A stretch of 37,110 nucleotides of DNA. Source: Deltaproteobacteria bacterium. Lineage in GTDB: Bacteria > Desulfobacterota > GWC2-55-46. This document shows positions 8,771-15,981 of this stretch, piece by piece. A program made the position numbers and the translations under genes. The notes below the pieces were generated by a model that saw only the letters and a program-made list of their open reading frames with translations, did no database searches and was not told where the DNA came from. How positions within the stretch are numbered: position 1 is the stretch's first letter; each line of letters begins with the position of its first letter. The DNA lies in the NCBI GenBank assembly GCA_016234855.1, contig JACRNO010000080.1, positions 1 through 37,110 on the forward strand, written 5' to 3'.

Positions 8771-9742
8771 ATGATTGCAAGTGATTTATTTGATGAAATT
8801 TTGGTGAAGCCAGCAAAAAATGGCGGCAATAAATTGTACATTGTTTCGGGCTATGCCACATCCGCTATGGCGTCTCATCATTTAAATTTCCTTAAAGAGA
8901 AAGAATATAATGTAGAAATTAATTTAACGGTGGGAATGAGTGCATTAGATGGGCTGACTGCCAGTAACCATCGTGGTTTTCAACAATTAGCCGAGAGAGA
9001 TTTTGAAGAGGCATTCAGTTGCGGCTACGTCGTAAGAATGCCAGCGGTTCATGCGAAAACATACGCGTGGTTCAAAAATGATGAACCTTTGTTTGGCTTT
9101 GCTGGATCTGCCAATTATACTCAAACAGCTTTTGGTAAAAAACAACGAGAAGCAATGGTGGAGTGTTCTGCTTTAGCCTGCTTTGAATATTATAAACGTC
9201 TACAAAAGGATACGATTTTTTGCACGCATATTGATGCAGAGAATTTAGTTCAAATATACAACGACAGGACATATGCACGCTTACAGAGAGAAAGAAAAAT
9301 TAGCGAGGACGTTGATATTGAGAAAAGTGCGATTGAAGGGTTATCACATATATCAATTAATTTTCTTGATCGCTCCGGTAAGTTGCCGGAGAGGTCGGGT
9401 TTAAATTGGGGAGAAAGGCCTGAATATGGTAGAAACCCTAATCAGGCGTATATTAGAGTGCCTTCAAGTGTGTATAATACTGATTTTTTCCCAAGTATAG
9501 GTACACATTTTACAGTTCTTACCGACGATGACATACCGTTAATTTGCACAAGAGCACAAGCAAATGGTAAGGCTATTCATACGCCCCTTGATAACAGTCT
9601 TATTGGGCTATATTTTAGAACCAGATTAGGTCTGCCTTCAGGTGCTTTGATAACTAAAGAAGATTTGCTAAGATATGGCAGGACAACCGTTGATTTCTAT
9701 AAAATAGACGACGAGACTTATTATATGGATTTTTCAGTATAA
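8771..9742 (+). CDS. NgoFVII-family (PLD-type) restriction endonuclease
   Basis: A 323-residue putative restriction nuclease. One phospholipase-D half-site is visible: HAK at 94-96 followed by GSAN at 112-115 (the HxK...GSxN pattern). Such enzymes dimerise to form one active site and need no divalent metal. The C-terminal half (about 190-323) fits the position of the B3-like DNA-binding domain of the NgoFVII/BfiI group. AGGAGGGG just before the ATG is a strong ribosome site. It lies between its cognate methyltransferase and a Vsr-like gene with very short gaps. R.NgoFVII is reported to cut GCSGC; specificity here is unknown. Confidence 0.85.
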   Translation: MIASDLFDEILVKPAKNGGNKLYIVSGYATSAMASHHLNFLKEKEYNVEINLTVGMSALDGLTASNHRGFQQLAERDFEEAFSCGYVVRMPAVHAKTYAWFKNDEPLFGFAGSANYTQTAFGKKQREAMVECSALACFEYYKRLQKDTIFCTHIDAENLVQIYNDRTYARLQRERKISEDVDIEKSAIEGLSHISINFLDRSGKLPERSGLNWGERPEYGRNPNQAYIRVPSSVYNTDFFPSIGTHFTVLTDDDIPLICTRAQANGKAIHTPLDNSLIGLYFRTRLGLPSGALITKEDLLRYGRTTVDFYKIDDETYYMDFSV

Positions 9743-9747
9743 AGTTG

Positions 9748-10176
9748 ATGCAAAAGAGAAGTGACAATTTAACACCAGAGCAGCGTAAAAAGAATATGCA
9801 AAGGATACGCTCCATGGGTACTAAGCCCGAGTGTATCCTGACAGCTGAATTGAAGAAGCTGAGATTTAAATTTTCATGCAACGACAAATCTTTTATCGGA
9901 ATACCCGACATCGTTTTTAGGACTAAAAGGGTGATCGTTTTTGTAGATTCCGATTTTTGGCATGGGCACAAAAGTCGTTTTGTAATGCCAAAAACAAATG
10001 TCCAATATTGGAAAGATAAAATCGAAAAAAACAAAATACGGGATATGAAAGTTACTCGAAAACTTAGGAAGGAGGGTTGGGCCGTTTTAAGATTATGGGA
10101 ATATGATATTGAACATAATTTAGATTGCTGTGTTAACAAGGTTAAAAAGAAGCTGGGCAGCAATAAAAATAACTAA
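9748..10176 (+). CDS. Vsr-like very-short-patch repair nuclease lacking zinc cysteines
   Basis: A 142-residue nuclease of the Vsr family, which nicks at T:G mismatches arising from deaminated 5-methylcytosine; this suits its place in a C5-methylation cassette. The fold is recognisable: IPDIVF with catalytic-type Asp54, FWHGH with His72, YWKDKIEKNKIRD, and GW-VLRLWEYD. Three of the four zinc ligands of E. coli Vsr are replaced: Cys66, Cys73 and Cys117 become Asp69, Ser76 and Tyr119. The loss looks concerted, implying a zinc-free variant rather than random decay. ATG at 9748 is preferred to an adjacent TTG at 9745. It starts 5 bases after the endonuclease stop. Confidence 0.9.
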   Translation: MQKRSDNLTPEQRKKNMQRIRSMGTKPECILTAELKKLRFKFSCNDKSFIGIPDIVFRTKRVIVFVDSDFWHGHKSRFVMPKTNVQYWKDKIEKNKIRDMKVTRKLRKEGWAVLRLWEYDIEHNLDCCVNKVKKKLGSNKNN

Positions 10177-10181
10177 ATTTT

Positions 10182-10766
10182 ATGAATAGCTCCGATACGA
10201 TTAATATCCACGCCGTCATCCCTTCTTCAAGGGTCAACGGCCCTGGCAGGAGGATGGTCGTATTCTTTCAGGGATGCGGGCGCAATTGCCCGGGCTGTTT
10301 CAACCCTGAGACGCATAGCGACGCGGGCGGGCTTATAAAAACCCCTCAGCAAGTCTTTGATGAATCCCTGACCAAAGGCATAGAGGGCCTTACCGTAAGC
10401 GGCGGAGAGCCGTTCGAGCAGCCGGACGGACTGACCGCGCTCGTGCGTCTTGCGCGAACGCGCTACGGCCTGACCACGGTCGTATATACGGGGTTCACGA
10501 TAGAAGAGCTGCAAAAGGACCCGCAACGCGGCTCGGCGCTCCAATATATTGATGTCCTTATAGACGGCCCTTATAAAGAGGGTATGAAGGAGACGACGCT
10601 CCTTGCGCGCGGATCGACGAACCAGAGGTTGATATTCCTGAGCAACAGGTATCAGCTTGCGGATTTTTATATGCCCGGCAAGGCGGAATTGACCATATCG
10701 AGCGAAGGGGTCGTGACTGGCACGGGCTTCGGCAGGTGCGTTGGTCCGCCTCGGGCCTCGTTTTGA
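10182..10766 (+). CDS. NrdG-like small radical-SAM activating enzyme
   Basis: A 194-residue radical S-adenosylmethionine protein of the anaerobic ribonucleotide reductase activase type. The 4Fe-4S ligands are Cys32, Cys36 and Cys39 (CGRNCPGC), and the SAM-binding SGGEP motif is at 73-77. No anaerobic ribonucleotide reductase gene is nearby, so the partner is probably not NrdD; it may act on the AAA-protease/Hsp70 module. Codon use returns to the GC-rich host pattern immediately after the start, while the bases just upstream are AT-rich and offer only a poor ribosome site. This suggests that insertion of the restriction-modification cassette removed the original leader. Confidence 0.88.
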   Translation: MNSSDTINIHAVIPSSRVNGPGRRMVVFFQGCGRNCPGCFNPETHSDAGGLIKTPQQVFDESLTKGIEGLTVSGGEPFEQPDGLTALVRLARTRYGLTTVVYTGFTIEELQKDPQRGSALQYIDVLIDGPYKEGMKETTLLARGSTNQRLIFLSNRYQLADFYMPGKAELTISSEGVVTGTGFGRCVGPPRASF

Positions 10767-10779
10767 CAATAATTCAGGC

Positions 10780-10980
10780 GCGTAGCTCAGTCACGTAGGG
10801 AGGGCTGCGCCCACCAAAATGTCGGTTGATGACTCCTGTAAAAGGTGGGCACAGCCCACCCTACAAGACTGGGTGCGCGGGTTCAGGCCTGAAGGCCTGA
10901 GCTACAGATATACGTCATTCCCGCATGTTTTTGGCGGGAATCCAGGTCAGTTAGGTGGGCTGTGCCCACCCTGCAAGACT
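10780..10980. repeat. Cluster of dispersed hairpin repeats
   Basis: This fills the gap between the radical-SAM and Hsp70-like genes. Two near-identical hairpin copies (GGTGGGC-ACA-GCCCACC at 10844-10860 and a related one at 10954-10970) are each followed by CT(A/G)CAAGACT. Between them lie an AGGCCTGAAGGCCT hairpin near 10886 and a CATTCCCGC/GCGGGAAT hairpin near 10916-10941. A third, diverged GGGCTGCGCCCACC copy lies at about 10803. No gene or clear promoter is seen here. Confidence 0.7.
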
Positions 10981-11033
10981 TGCTCAGAATGATACGTCCG
11001 TATAAATTTTTAGAGGCTTCTTAACCACCGGCT

Positions 11034-13706
11034 ATGACGACAAGCGCAGAGAACATCCGGCAGACGTTATACGCGATAAGGGACGGCGCAGCGCCGTCCG
11101 AGCTGCGCGCGCTCCTGCTCAATGCGGTGAGGGAACTCTCGCCAACGATTGAGAACCGCGACCTGTACAAACTTGTTTTCGAGCTTATCTCGCGCATAGA
11201 AGACCCTTCCGAGCGCAACAACACGCTTATCGCCTATGTTGCCGAGCTGCCGACCACCGACGCCTTCCGTTCCATATTCGTTGAGGCCATGGAAGCGGCT
11301 ATCATCGCTGCCGACGCCCTTGTAGAGCCTGCGCGCAGGGCGACCGAGCTTGTCAGGCTTGCAAAGGAGCTTCCTGCCACCAAGGGGTTTCAGGAGGCGC
11401 GCATCCTCGCGTGGCGCCTTGCGCTCGGCCTCAGCGACAGGCCGCGCTACAAGGAGCCGGATATCGCCAGAATCGGCGCACAACTGCCCAAGCCGAACGA
11501 TTACACCTACTACAGGCGTTATACGCTCATGGGCGTGTTGAAGGAGATGCCCCGCGACCCAGAGCTGGACAAGGTCTATGTCGAGGCCATGACGCTGACG
11601 CTTAAAGGCGCGGCCACAATCAAGGAACAGTACTATCGCAGGCTCGGTTTCACGCATATCGCTTTAGAGGTGAGCGACAAGCCCGCGCTCCACGCCCTGC
11701 ATCTCGAGGCGCTCGCCGGCGCGTATGAGTCCGCGATGGACATGGCCGACGTCTTCGCGCGCGAGCACGCGCTCATCGAGGTCCTTCAGCTTATACCGAA
11801 GGGCCGCGACTACCTGCCCCTTATCGAGAAGACCATCTCCGAGGCCCTGAGTTTTTTCACCCTGCGGCGCTGGGCCGAGGATATCGACGCGCTCGACGTC
11901 GTGGACTCCATCCTCGCCGCCGAAGACCACAGCATAACCGACGCGAGAAAGAAGAGGTACGACCGCGAGAAGTACGCGCATATACTCTCCGAGGAACTCG
12001 ACAAGTTCGGGGCGCAGTTGAACGATACCCGGCTCATAGAGACGCTCAGACCTTATTCTCACGTATGGGTGCAGCCCAGAGGCCTGCGTGACGCCGTCAA
12101 GAGCGTCATCAACAGGCTTGAGGCCCTCAAGGGGCTGTATCACGGCATGGAGGTCGAGCGGCCGGAATTCGTTGCCGAGACCTATACCGGTGCAGCGTCC
12201 GGGCGTTATATCCACAGGAAGCAGGCCGCGGCAGCGAGCTGTATCGCCATAGACCTCGGCGCCACCAATACCGTCGTCATGCGGAAGAAGGAGGGCGCGC
12301 CGCCGGACTTTGTCCAGCTTGCGTCCATTGCCGTAAGCTGCGACGGGGCGTATTCCGTGCCCACCATCCTCAGCGCCGAGACGAACAAGATAGGCGCCGA
12401 GGTGATTGAAGACTTTCCCATAGTGAATATCAAACAGATGATGCTCGACGCCAATCCCAGGGGCAGGGTCTACATGGAGCGTTATCTCCGCATCCTCAGC
12501 CAGCACCTCAAGAAGGCCACCATCAATACCGCGTGGTTTGCCTTCAAAGGCGCAAAGGACATGGCGGACGTCATATACGTCACCGTGCCGGTGGGCTATC
12601 AGTATTACAGGAGCGCGATAAAGGAGATGGCCGAGGCCGTTTTCAAGGGCGTAAAGATAGAGGTGATAGAAGAACCGCTTGCCGCGGCCGTGGGCTATCA
12701 GGTCATAGAGCAGCGCGACAAGGTCGTCATGGTAATCGACTTCGGAGGTTCTACCCTCAACACGATGCTCGTGCGCGTCAACCTGAACGAGGTGCACGTA
12801 GTGGCCAAGCCCGACCGCGCAAAGATACTGGGCGGGCGCGACATAGACGAGTGGCTTGCGCAGCACCTGGCGCAAAAGGCGGGGCTTCGGCTCGAAGGCG
12901 TGCCGTATAAGCTGCTGTCCGCGGCGGAAGAGGTAAAGATAGCGCTTTCAAGGTCCGAGGAGGTTCCGTTCGTCTGGGACGGCAGGGAGGTCGGCCGCAT
13001 AACGCGCTCCGAGTTCGAGGAGATGCTTGACAACCATGAGTTCTACAAGCTCATAGACCGCACCATGGCCTATGTCCTGCGCAAGGCGGGCAAGGTTGGG
13101 GTTCGGCCTGAGAATATCGAGGCCGTCCTCCTTACTGGCGGCTCGTCGCAGATACCGTCGTTCAAGGAGAAGATAGGCCAGATATTCCCGCACCTGCGCG
13201 AGTCAAACTGTATCTACGACCACAGTCCGCTGACGGCCGTGGGCAACGGCGCGGCGCTCTACGGCACGCGCGATATCCTCGACAGGCACCTGGGCCTTGC
13301 CTACGCCGTGCGCTACGCGACCGTCGACAAGGTCGAGCCGTTCTCGTACAGCGTCGTTCTGGAAAAGGGCGAGTTGCTCCCGCTTGAGAAGACCTACAGA
13401 ATGAAGCCCGCGCAGAAACTCGGCGGACAGAAAGGGCTTACCATCGAACTCTTCGAGGTGCCGGAGTCCATGATACAGAGGGCCTGGGTAATGGAGGGCG
13501 GGATAGAGTTCTTGAAGCAGGAGTTCAAACCGCCTGTTGCGGCGGGCGGGACGCCTGTAGGTCTCACCCCGGTCAAGCCCGTCACCATCACCTTTAACGA
13601 GCCTGTCACCCAGGACGTCCACGTAACCTTTGCGGTTGCCGAGTCCGGCGAGCTGTCGGTAAAGTACGGAACCGAGACGGTCAATACGGGGATAAGGCTG
13701 CAGTAA
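11034..13706 (+). CDS. Hsp70-like ATPase with N-terminal helical repeats
   Basis: An 890-residue chaperone-like protein. Residues about 57-280 hold at least five alpha-helical repeats of roughly 40 residues (for example 57-97, 98-137, 158-197, 198-238, 239-279), with a recurrent LP- or IP-containing turn and an EA(M/L) helix. From about 400 an actin-fold Hsp70 nucleotide domain follows: phosphate-1 loop DLGATN (407-412), phosphate-2 loop DFGGST (569-574) and adenosine motif LTGGSSQIP (700-708). Only about 130 residues follow, mostly beta-type, shorter than a full DnaK substrate-binding region. The repeats may replace the usual substrate domain. It sits 267 bp after the radical-SAM gene on the same strand. 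Function is inferred, domains are clear. Confidence 0.88.
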   Translation: MTTSAENIRQTLYAIRDGAAPSELRALLLNAVRELSPTIENRDLYKLVFELISRIEDPSERNNTLIAYVAELPTTDAFRSIFVEAMEAAIIAADALVEPARRATELVRLAKELPATKGFQEARILAWRLALGLSDRPRYKEPDIARIGAQLPKPNDYTYYRRYTLMGVLKEMPRDPELDKVYVEAMTLTLKGAATIKEQYYRRLGFTHIALEVSDKPALHALHLEALAGAYESAMDMADVFAREHALIEVLQLIPKGRDYLPLIEKTISEALSFFTLRRWAEDIDALDVVDSILAAEDHSITDARKKRYDREKYAHILSEELDKFGAQLNDTRLIETLRPYSHVWVQPRGLRDAVKSVINRLEALKGLYHGMEVERPEFVAETYTGAASGRYIHRKQAAAASCIAIDLGATNTVVMRKKEGAPPDFVQLASIAVSCDGAYSVPTILSAETNKIGAEVIEDFPIVNIKQMMLDANPRGRVYMERYLRILSQHLKKATINTAWFAFKGAKDMADVIYVTVPVGYQYYRSAIKEMAEAVFKGVKIEVIEEPLAAAVGYQVIEQRDKVVMVIDFGGSTLNTMLVRVNLNEVHVVAKPDRAKILGGRDIDEWLAQHLAQKAGLRLEGVPYKLLSAAEEVKIALSRSEEVPFVWDGREVGRITRSEFEEMLDNHEFYKLIDRTMAYVLRKAGKVGVRPENIEAVLLTGGSSQIPSFKEKIGQIFPHLRESNCIYDHSPLTAVGNGAALYGTRDILDRHLGLAYAVRYATVDKVEPFSYSVVLEKGELLPLEKTYRMKPAQKLGGQKGLTIELFEVPESMIQRAWVMEGGIEFLKQEFKPPVAAGGTPVGLTPVKPVTITFNEPVTQDVHVTFAVAESGELSVKYGTETVNTGIRLQ

Positions 13707-13718
13707 GTAGGCTGAACC

Positions 13719-13740
13719 CCTTCTCCCCTTTGGGAGAAGG
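13719..13740. repeat. Hairpin repeat after the Hsp70-like gene
   Basis: A 9-base perfect stem (CCTTCTCCC/GGGAGAAGG) with a 4-base loop, 13 bases after the stop codon. There is no T-run, so it resembles the widespread CTCCC/GGGAG intergenic repeat more than an intrinsic terminator. Confidence 0.6.
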
Positions 13741-13928
13741 CCGGGATGAGGAGGAGGGGTGTAGATGCAGGATGGGTTTAGCGCGTGAGCCGAAGCCCTG
13801 AGCAAAGCGAAGGGGAAGCCCATCGGTCATAACAGGTAAAATTATTGATGTCTTCGTACCTCAGCCTATATACGGGCGTACATATAAGATGCTTATTGCA
13901 GAGTAAGAGAAAAATGGGGAAATAAAGA

Positions 13929-15071
13929 ATGTCATACCAATCAGTTGATCAACTCCAGAAGGTTCTCACCGAAGAGGTGTTCCATTACGCAAAAGACTCC
14001 AAGAAGGCTGCGGGGCGCGCCCTTGGCACTCTTGTTGAAATCATTACATTCTACGCACTCAAATCGTGGGGGCTTGAAAGAAACATTGCGATTGAGAGAC
14101 CATTGCCAGAATTCGGAAACGACGATATCACCCACAATGTTGAGTATAGTCTTCATCCATCAACTCCTCTTATGACGGCGGAGTTCAATAGAGATACACT
14201 TCCCATTACCGCAAAAAGGATCGCCAGGAATCAAGAGATTGTCGATGTCGGCATCACCACGGATTCGGTGAAATCACATGCATTACTGAGCAATAGCCTG
14301 ATTCTGCGGAACTCCTGCATGGTCTGTGACCGTGGCGAGACATTCATAAACGCATACCTCGACCATCTCAAAGGGGACAGCGGCAAGTATTCTGTTGTGA
14401 CCCTACGTCGCCGCCCATTCGCGATTTTTGAGTGCAAACGGGTTGGGGTTGAAGAAGGAATGCGGAAAGGCCCACAAACGATCGAAAAGGCGAAACAGGG
14501 AGCCTATGTTGCTCGAACAGTGTCAGCGTTGCACAAAATCAGGTTGACCGATGGTAGTATGGGAGGCCTGATTCAGAAGCGTGATGGCTCGTTCCGACAT
14601 GGCGACTACTACAAGCTGATGGCTGAAATCATCGCATCTGATGATTCTGAACTTTTGTCACGTTTTATTCTAACGGTCGGAGTTGTCAGCAACCATGGCA
14701 ATTGGTTCACGTCCGAGAATCACAATAAGGAACTAAAGGTTCTCGCTCAGTCCTACGACTGGCTTCTTTTTCTGACCGATGCGGGAATTGCACAGTTTAT
14801 TGACGAGTTGTTGTTCCATCCCGCAAAGGAACTAACGGCAGCGAAAGAGGCATTTCTGATGAGCTATACAGGCAAGAAGGGAGTCAATCAGTTCACAAAG
14901 GTTCAGATTTCTCTTGCGGCGGATACCGCCCTCCAAGTTTATTTCAAGTCGCACATGAAGGTGATCGAAGGCTGGTTCAATATCATTGCTCCTGCGGGCA
15001 AACAACTTGTTGTTCTCAAAGACGAGCTTGACACACTAAAAAATAAGAGATGGCAGGAGATTCAGACATGA
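13929..15071 (+). CDS. Putative type II restriction endonuclease (PD-(D/E)XK type)
   Basis: A 380-residue soluble protein. A hydrophobic strand followed by ECK (Glu168, Lys170, in FAIFECKR) fits the E-x-K half of a PD-(D/E)XK nuclease site; Asp70/Asp71 in FGNDDI or an Asp near 146-152 could supply the acidic residue. The next segment (GPQTIEKAKQGAYVAR) resembles the helix after the active site in restriction enzymes. The stop codon overlaps the ATG of a DNA methyltransferase as ATGA, tight coupling typical of a restriction-modification pair. TGGGGA upstream gives the ribosome site. Base composition is lower in GC than the host. The exact family and recognition site are not identified. Confidence 0.7.
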   Translation: MSYQSVDQLQKVLTEEVFHYAKDSKKAAGRALGTLVEIITFYALKSWGLERNIAIERPLPEFGNDDITHNVEYSLHPSTPLMTAEFNRDTLPITAKRIARNQEIVDVGITTDSVKSHALLSNSLILRNSCMVCDRGETFINAYLDHLKGDSGKYSVVTLRRRPFAIFECKRVGVEEGMRKGPQTIEKAKQGAYVARTVSALHKIRLTDGSMGGLIQKRDGSFRHGDYYKLMAEIIASDDSELLSRFILTVGVVSNHGNWFTSENHNKELKVLAQSYDWLLFLTDAGIAQFIDELLFHPAKELTAAKEAFLMSYTGKKGVNQFTKVQISLAADTALQVYFKSHMKVIEGWFNIIAPAGKQLVVLKDELDTLKNKRWQEIQT

Positions 15072-15673
15072 CTGCGGGTAGAACACTTAACACATTAAGC
15101 CAAGAATGGGGAACGCCGGAGAAGTATGTCAATGCCGTGCGCGATTTTTTTGATGGGGGCATTGACCTTGACCCTTGTTCAAATGAGTATTCGATTGTAA
15201 ATGCCAGAATGGAATACCGACTTCCCAAACATGACGGACTCCGTGAGAGTTGGAATTTCCCCCGCATCTACGTAAATCCTCCATACGGAATTGATAAAGA
15301 ACATGGCACATCAATCAAGAAATGGTTGTGTAGGTGTGCCGCGGCATACAAGGAGTACAAGTCTGAGGTTCTTGCGCTTGTGCCAGTAGCTACAAATACG
15401 GGGCACTGGAAGAACTATGTTTTCGGCGTGGCAACAGGTGTGTGCTTCCTCTATGACACACGGCTTAAATTCCTTGTCAATGGACAAAATGGTGGGAAGG
15501 GTGCTCCTATGTCCTGTGCAATGATTTACTGGGGAAAGAACTTTGAGAGATTTCATGCGTCTTTCAGAAAGTTCGGTGCGGTTATTGATATTCGTCCATT
15601 GAAAGGGAAGAAATTTGGGGAATGTTCTGAAAATGGCCAATTGGATTTGTTACGTGAAGAAGAAAATGCCTAA
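15068..15673 (+). CDS. Phage Dam-like DNA methyltransferase
   Basis: A 201-residue methyltransferase of the phage-type N6-adenine methylase family. The catalytic tetrad NPPY is at residues 70-73, preceded by the family's DLDPCSN segment near 36-42. ATG 15068 overlaps the upstream nuclease stop by 4 bases, and AGGAG at about 15054-15058 is its ribosome site; an earlier in-frame start at 15050 has no such support. It is compact, with no clear separate target-recognition domain. It is probably the protective partner of the preceding nuclease. N4-cytosine methylation cannot be excluded from the tetrad alone. Confidence 0.85.
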   Translation: MTAGRTLNTLSQEWGTPEKYVNAVRDFFDGGIDLDPCSNEYSIVNARMEYRLPKHDGLRESWNFPRIYVNPPYGIDKEHGTSIKKWLCRCAAAYKEYKSEVLALVPVATNTGHWKNYVFGVATGVCFLYDTRLKFLVNGQNGGKGAPMSCAMIYWGKNFERFHASFRKFGAVIDIRPLKGKKFGECSENGQLDLLREEENA

Positions 15674-15685
15674 CAAAAAGTCACG

Positions 15686-15708
15686 TAAGGTGGGCATAGC
15701 CCACCTTA
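15686..15708. repeat. GTGGGC/GCCCAC hairpin repeat
   Basis: A 10-base perfect stem (TAAGGTGGGC/GCCCACCTTA) with an ATA loop, 13 bases after the methyltransferase stop. It belongs to the same family as 10844-10860 and 10954-10970. Confidence 0.7.
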
Positions 15709-15753
15709 TATATTAGAGATTCGTCAATATTGTTGTGGGCGATGCCTCCAGCG

Positions 15754-15783
15754 GGTTCAGGTTTGTAACCTGAACCTTTTATT
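15754..15783 (+). terminator. Probable terminator after the methyltransferase gene
   Basis: A 10-base perfect stem (GGTTCAGGTT/AACCTGAACC) with a TGT loop, followed by TTTTATT. A similar hairpin without a T-run (GGGTTCAAGT/ACTTGAACCC) follows at 15828-15852. Two CTCTTTAAAAAGAG copies in C/G runs at about 15910 and 15942 precede the oppositely oriented aminotransferase gene and may terminate it on the minus strand. Confidence 0.55.
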
Positions 15784-15981
15784 ACGTAATTGCAAATAAT
15801 GCGCCGTTTTTCTGTGCACGAATTCATGGGTTCAAGTTATAAACTTGAACCCGCATAAGGTTGGTTGGGGTTAGTCTTGTATTGCTCAATCGTAACTCCC
15901 CCCAGCCCCCTCTTTAAAAAGAGGGGGGAGCTATACTGCACTCTCTTTAAAAAGAGGAGGGTGTAATAGCCTCCCGCTTGT

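Noticed and set aside
10780-10980. CRISPR array
   Set aside because: The repeats are few, palindromic and unevenly spaced, with no regular spacers and no cas genes.
11664-12875. Minus-strand frame opposite the Hsp70-like gene
   Set aside because: No motifs and antisense to an intact Hsp70 ATPase domain.
4735-15673. Reading the whole 4.7-15.7 kb block as a single multi-gene defence system
   Set aside because: Composition differs sharply between the host-like module and the two restriction systems, and each restriction system is complete in itself, so insertion is the simpler reading.
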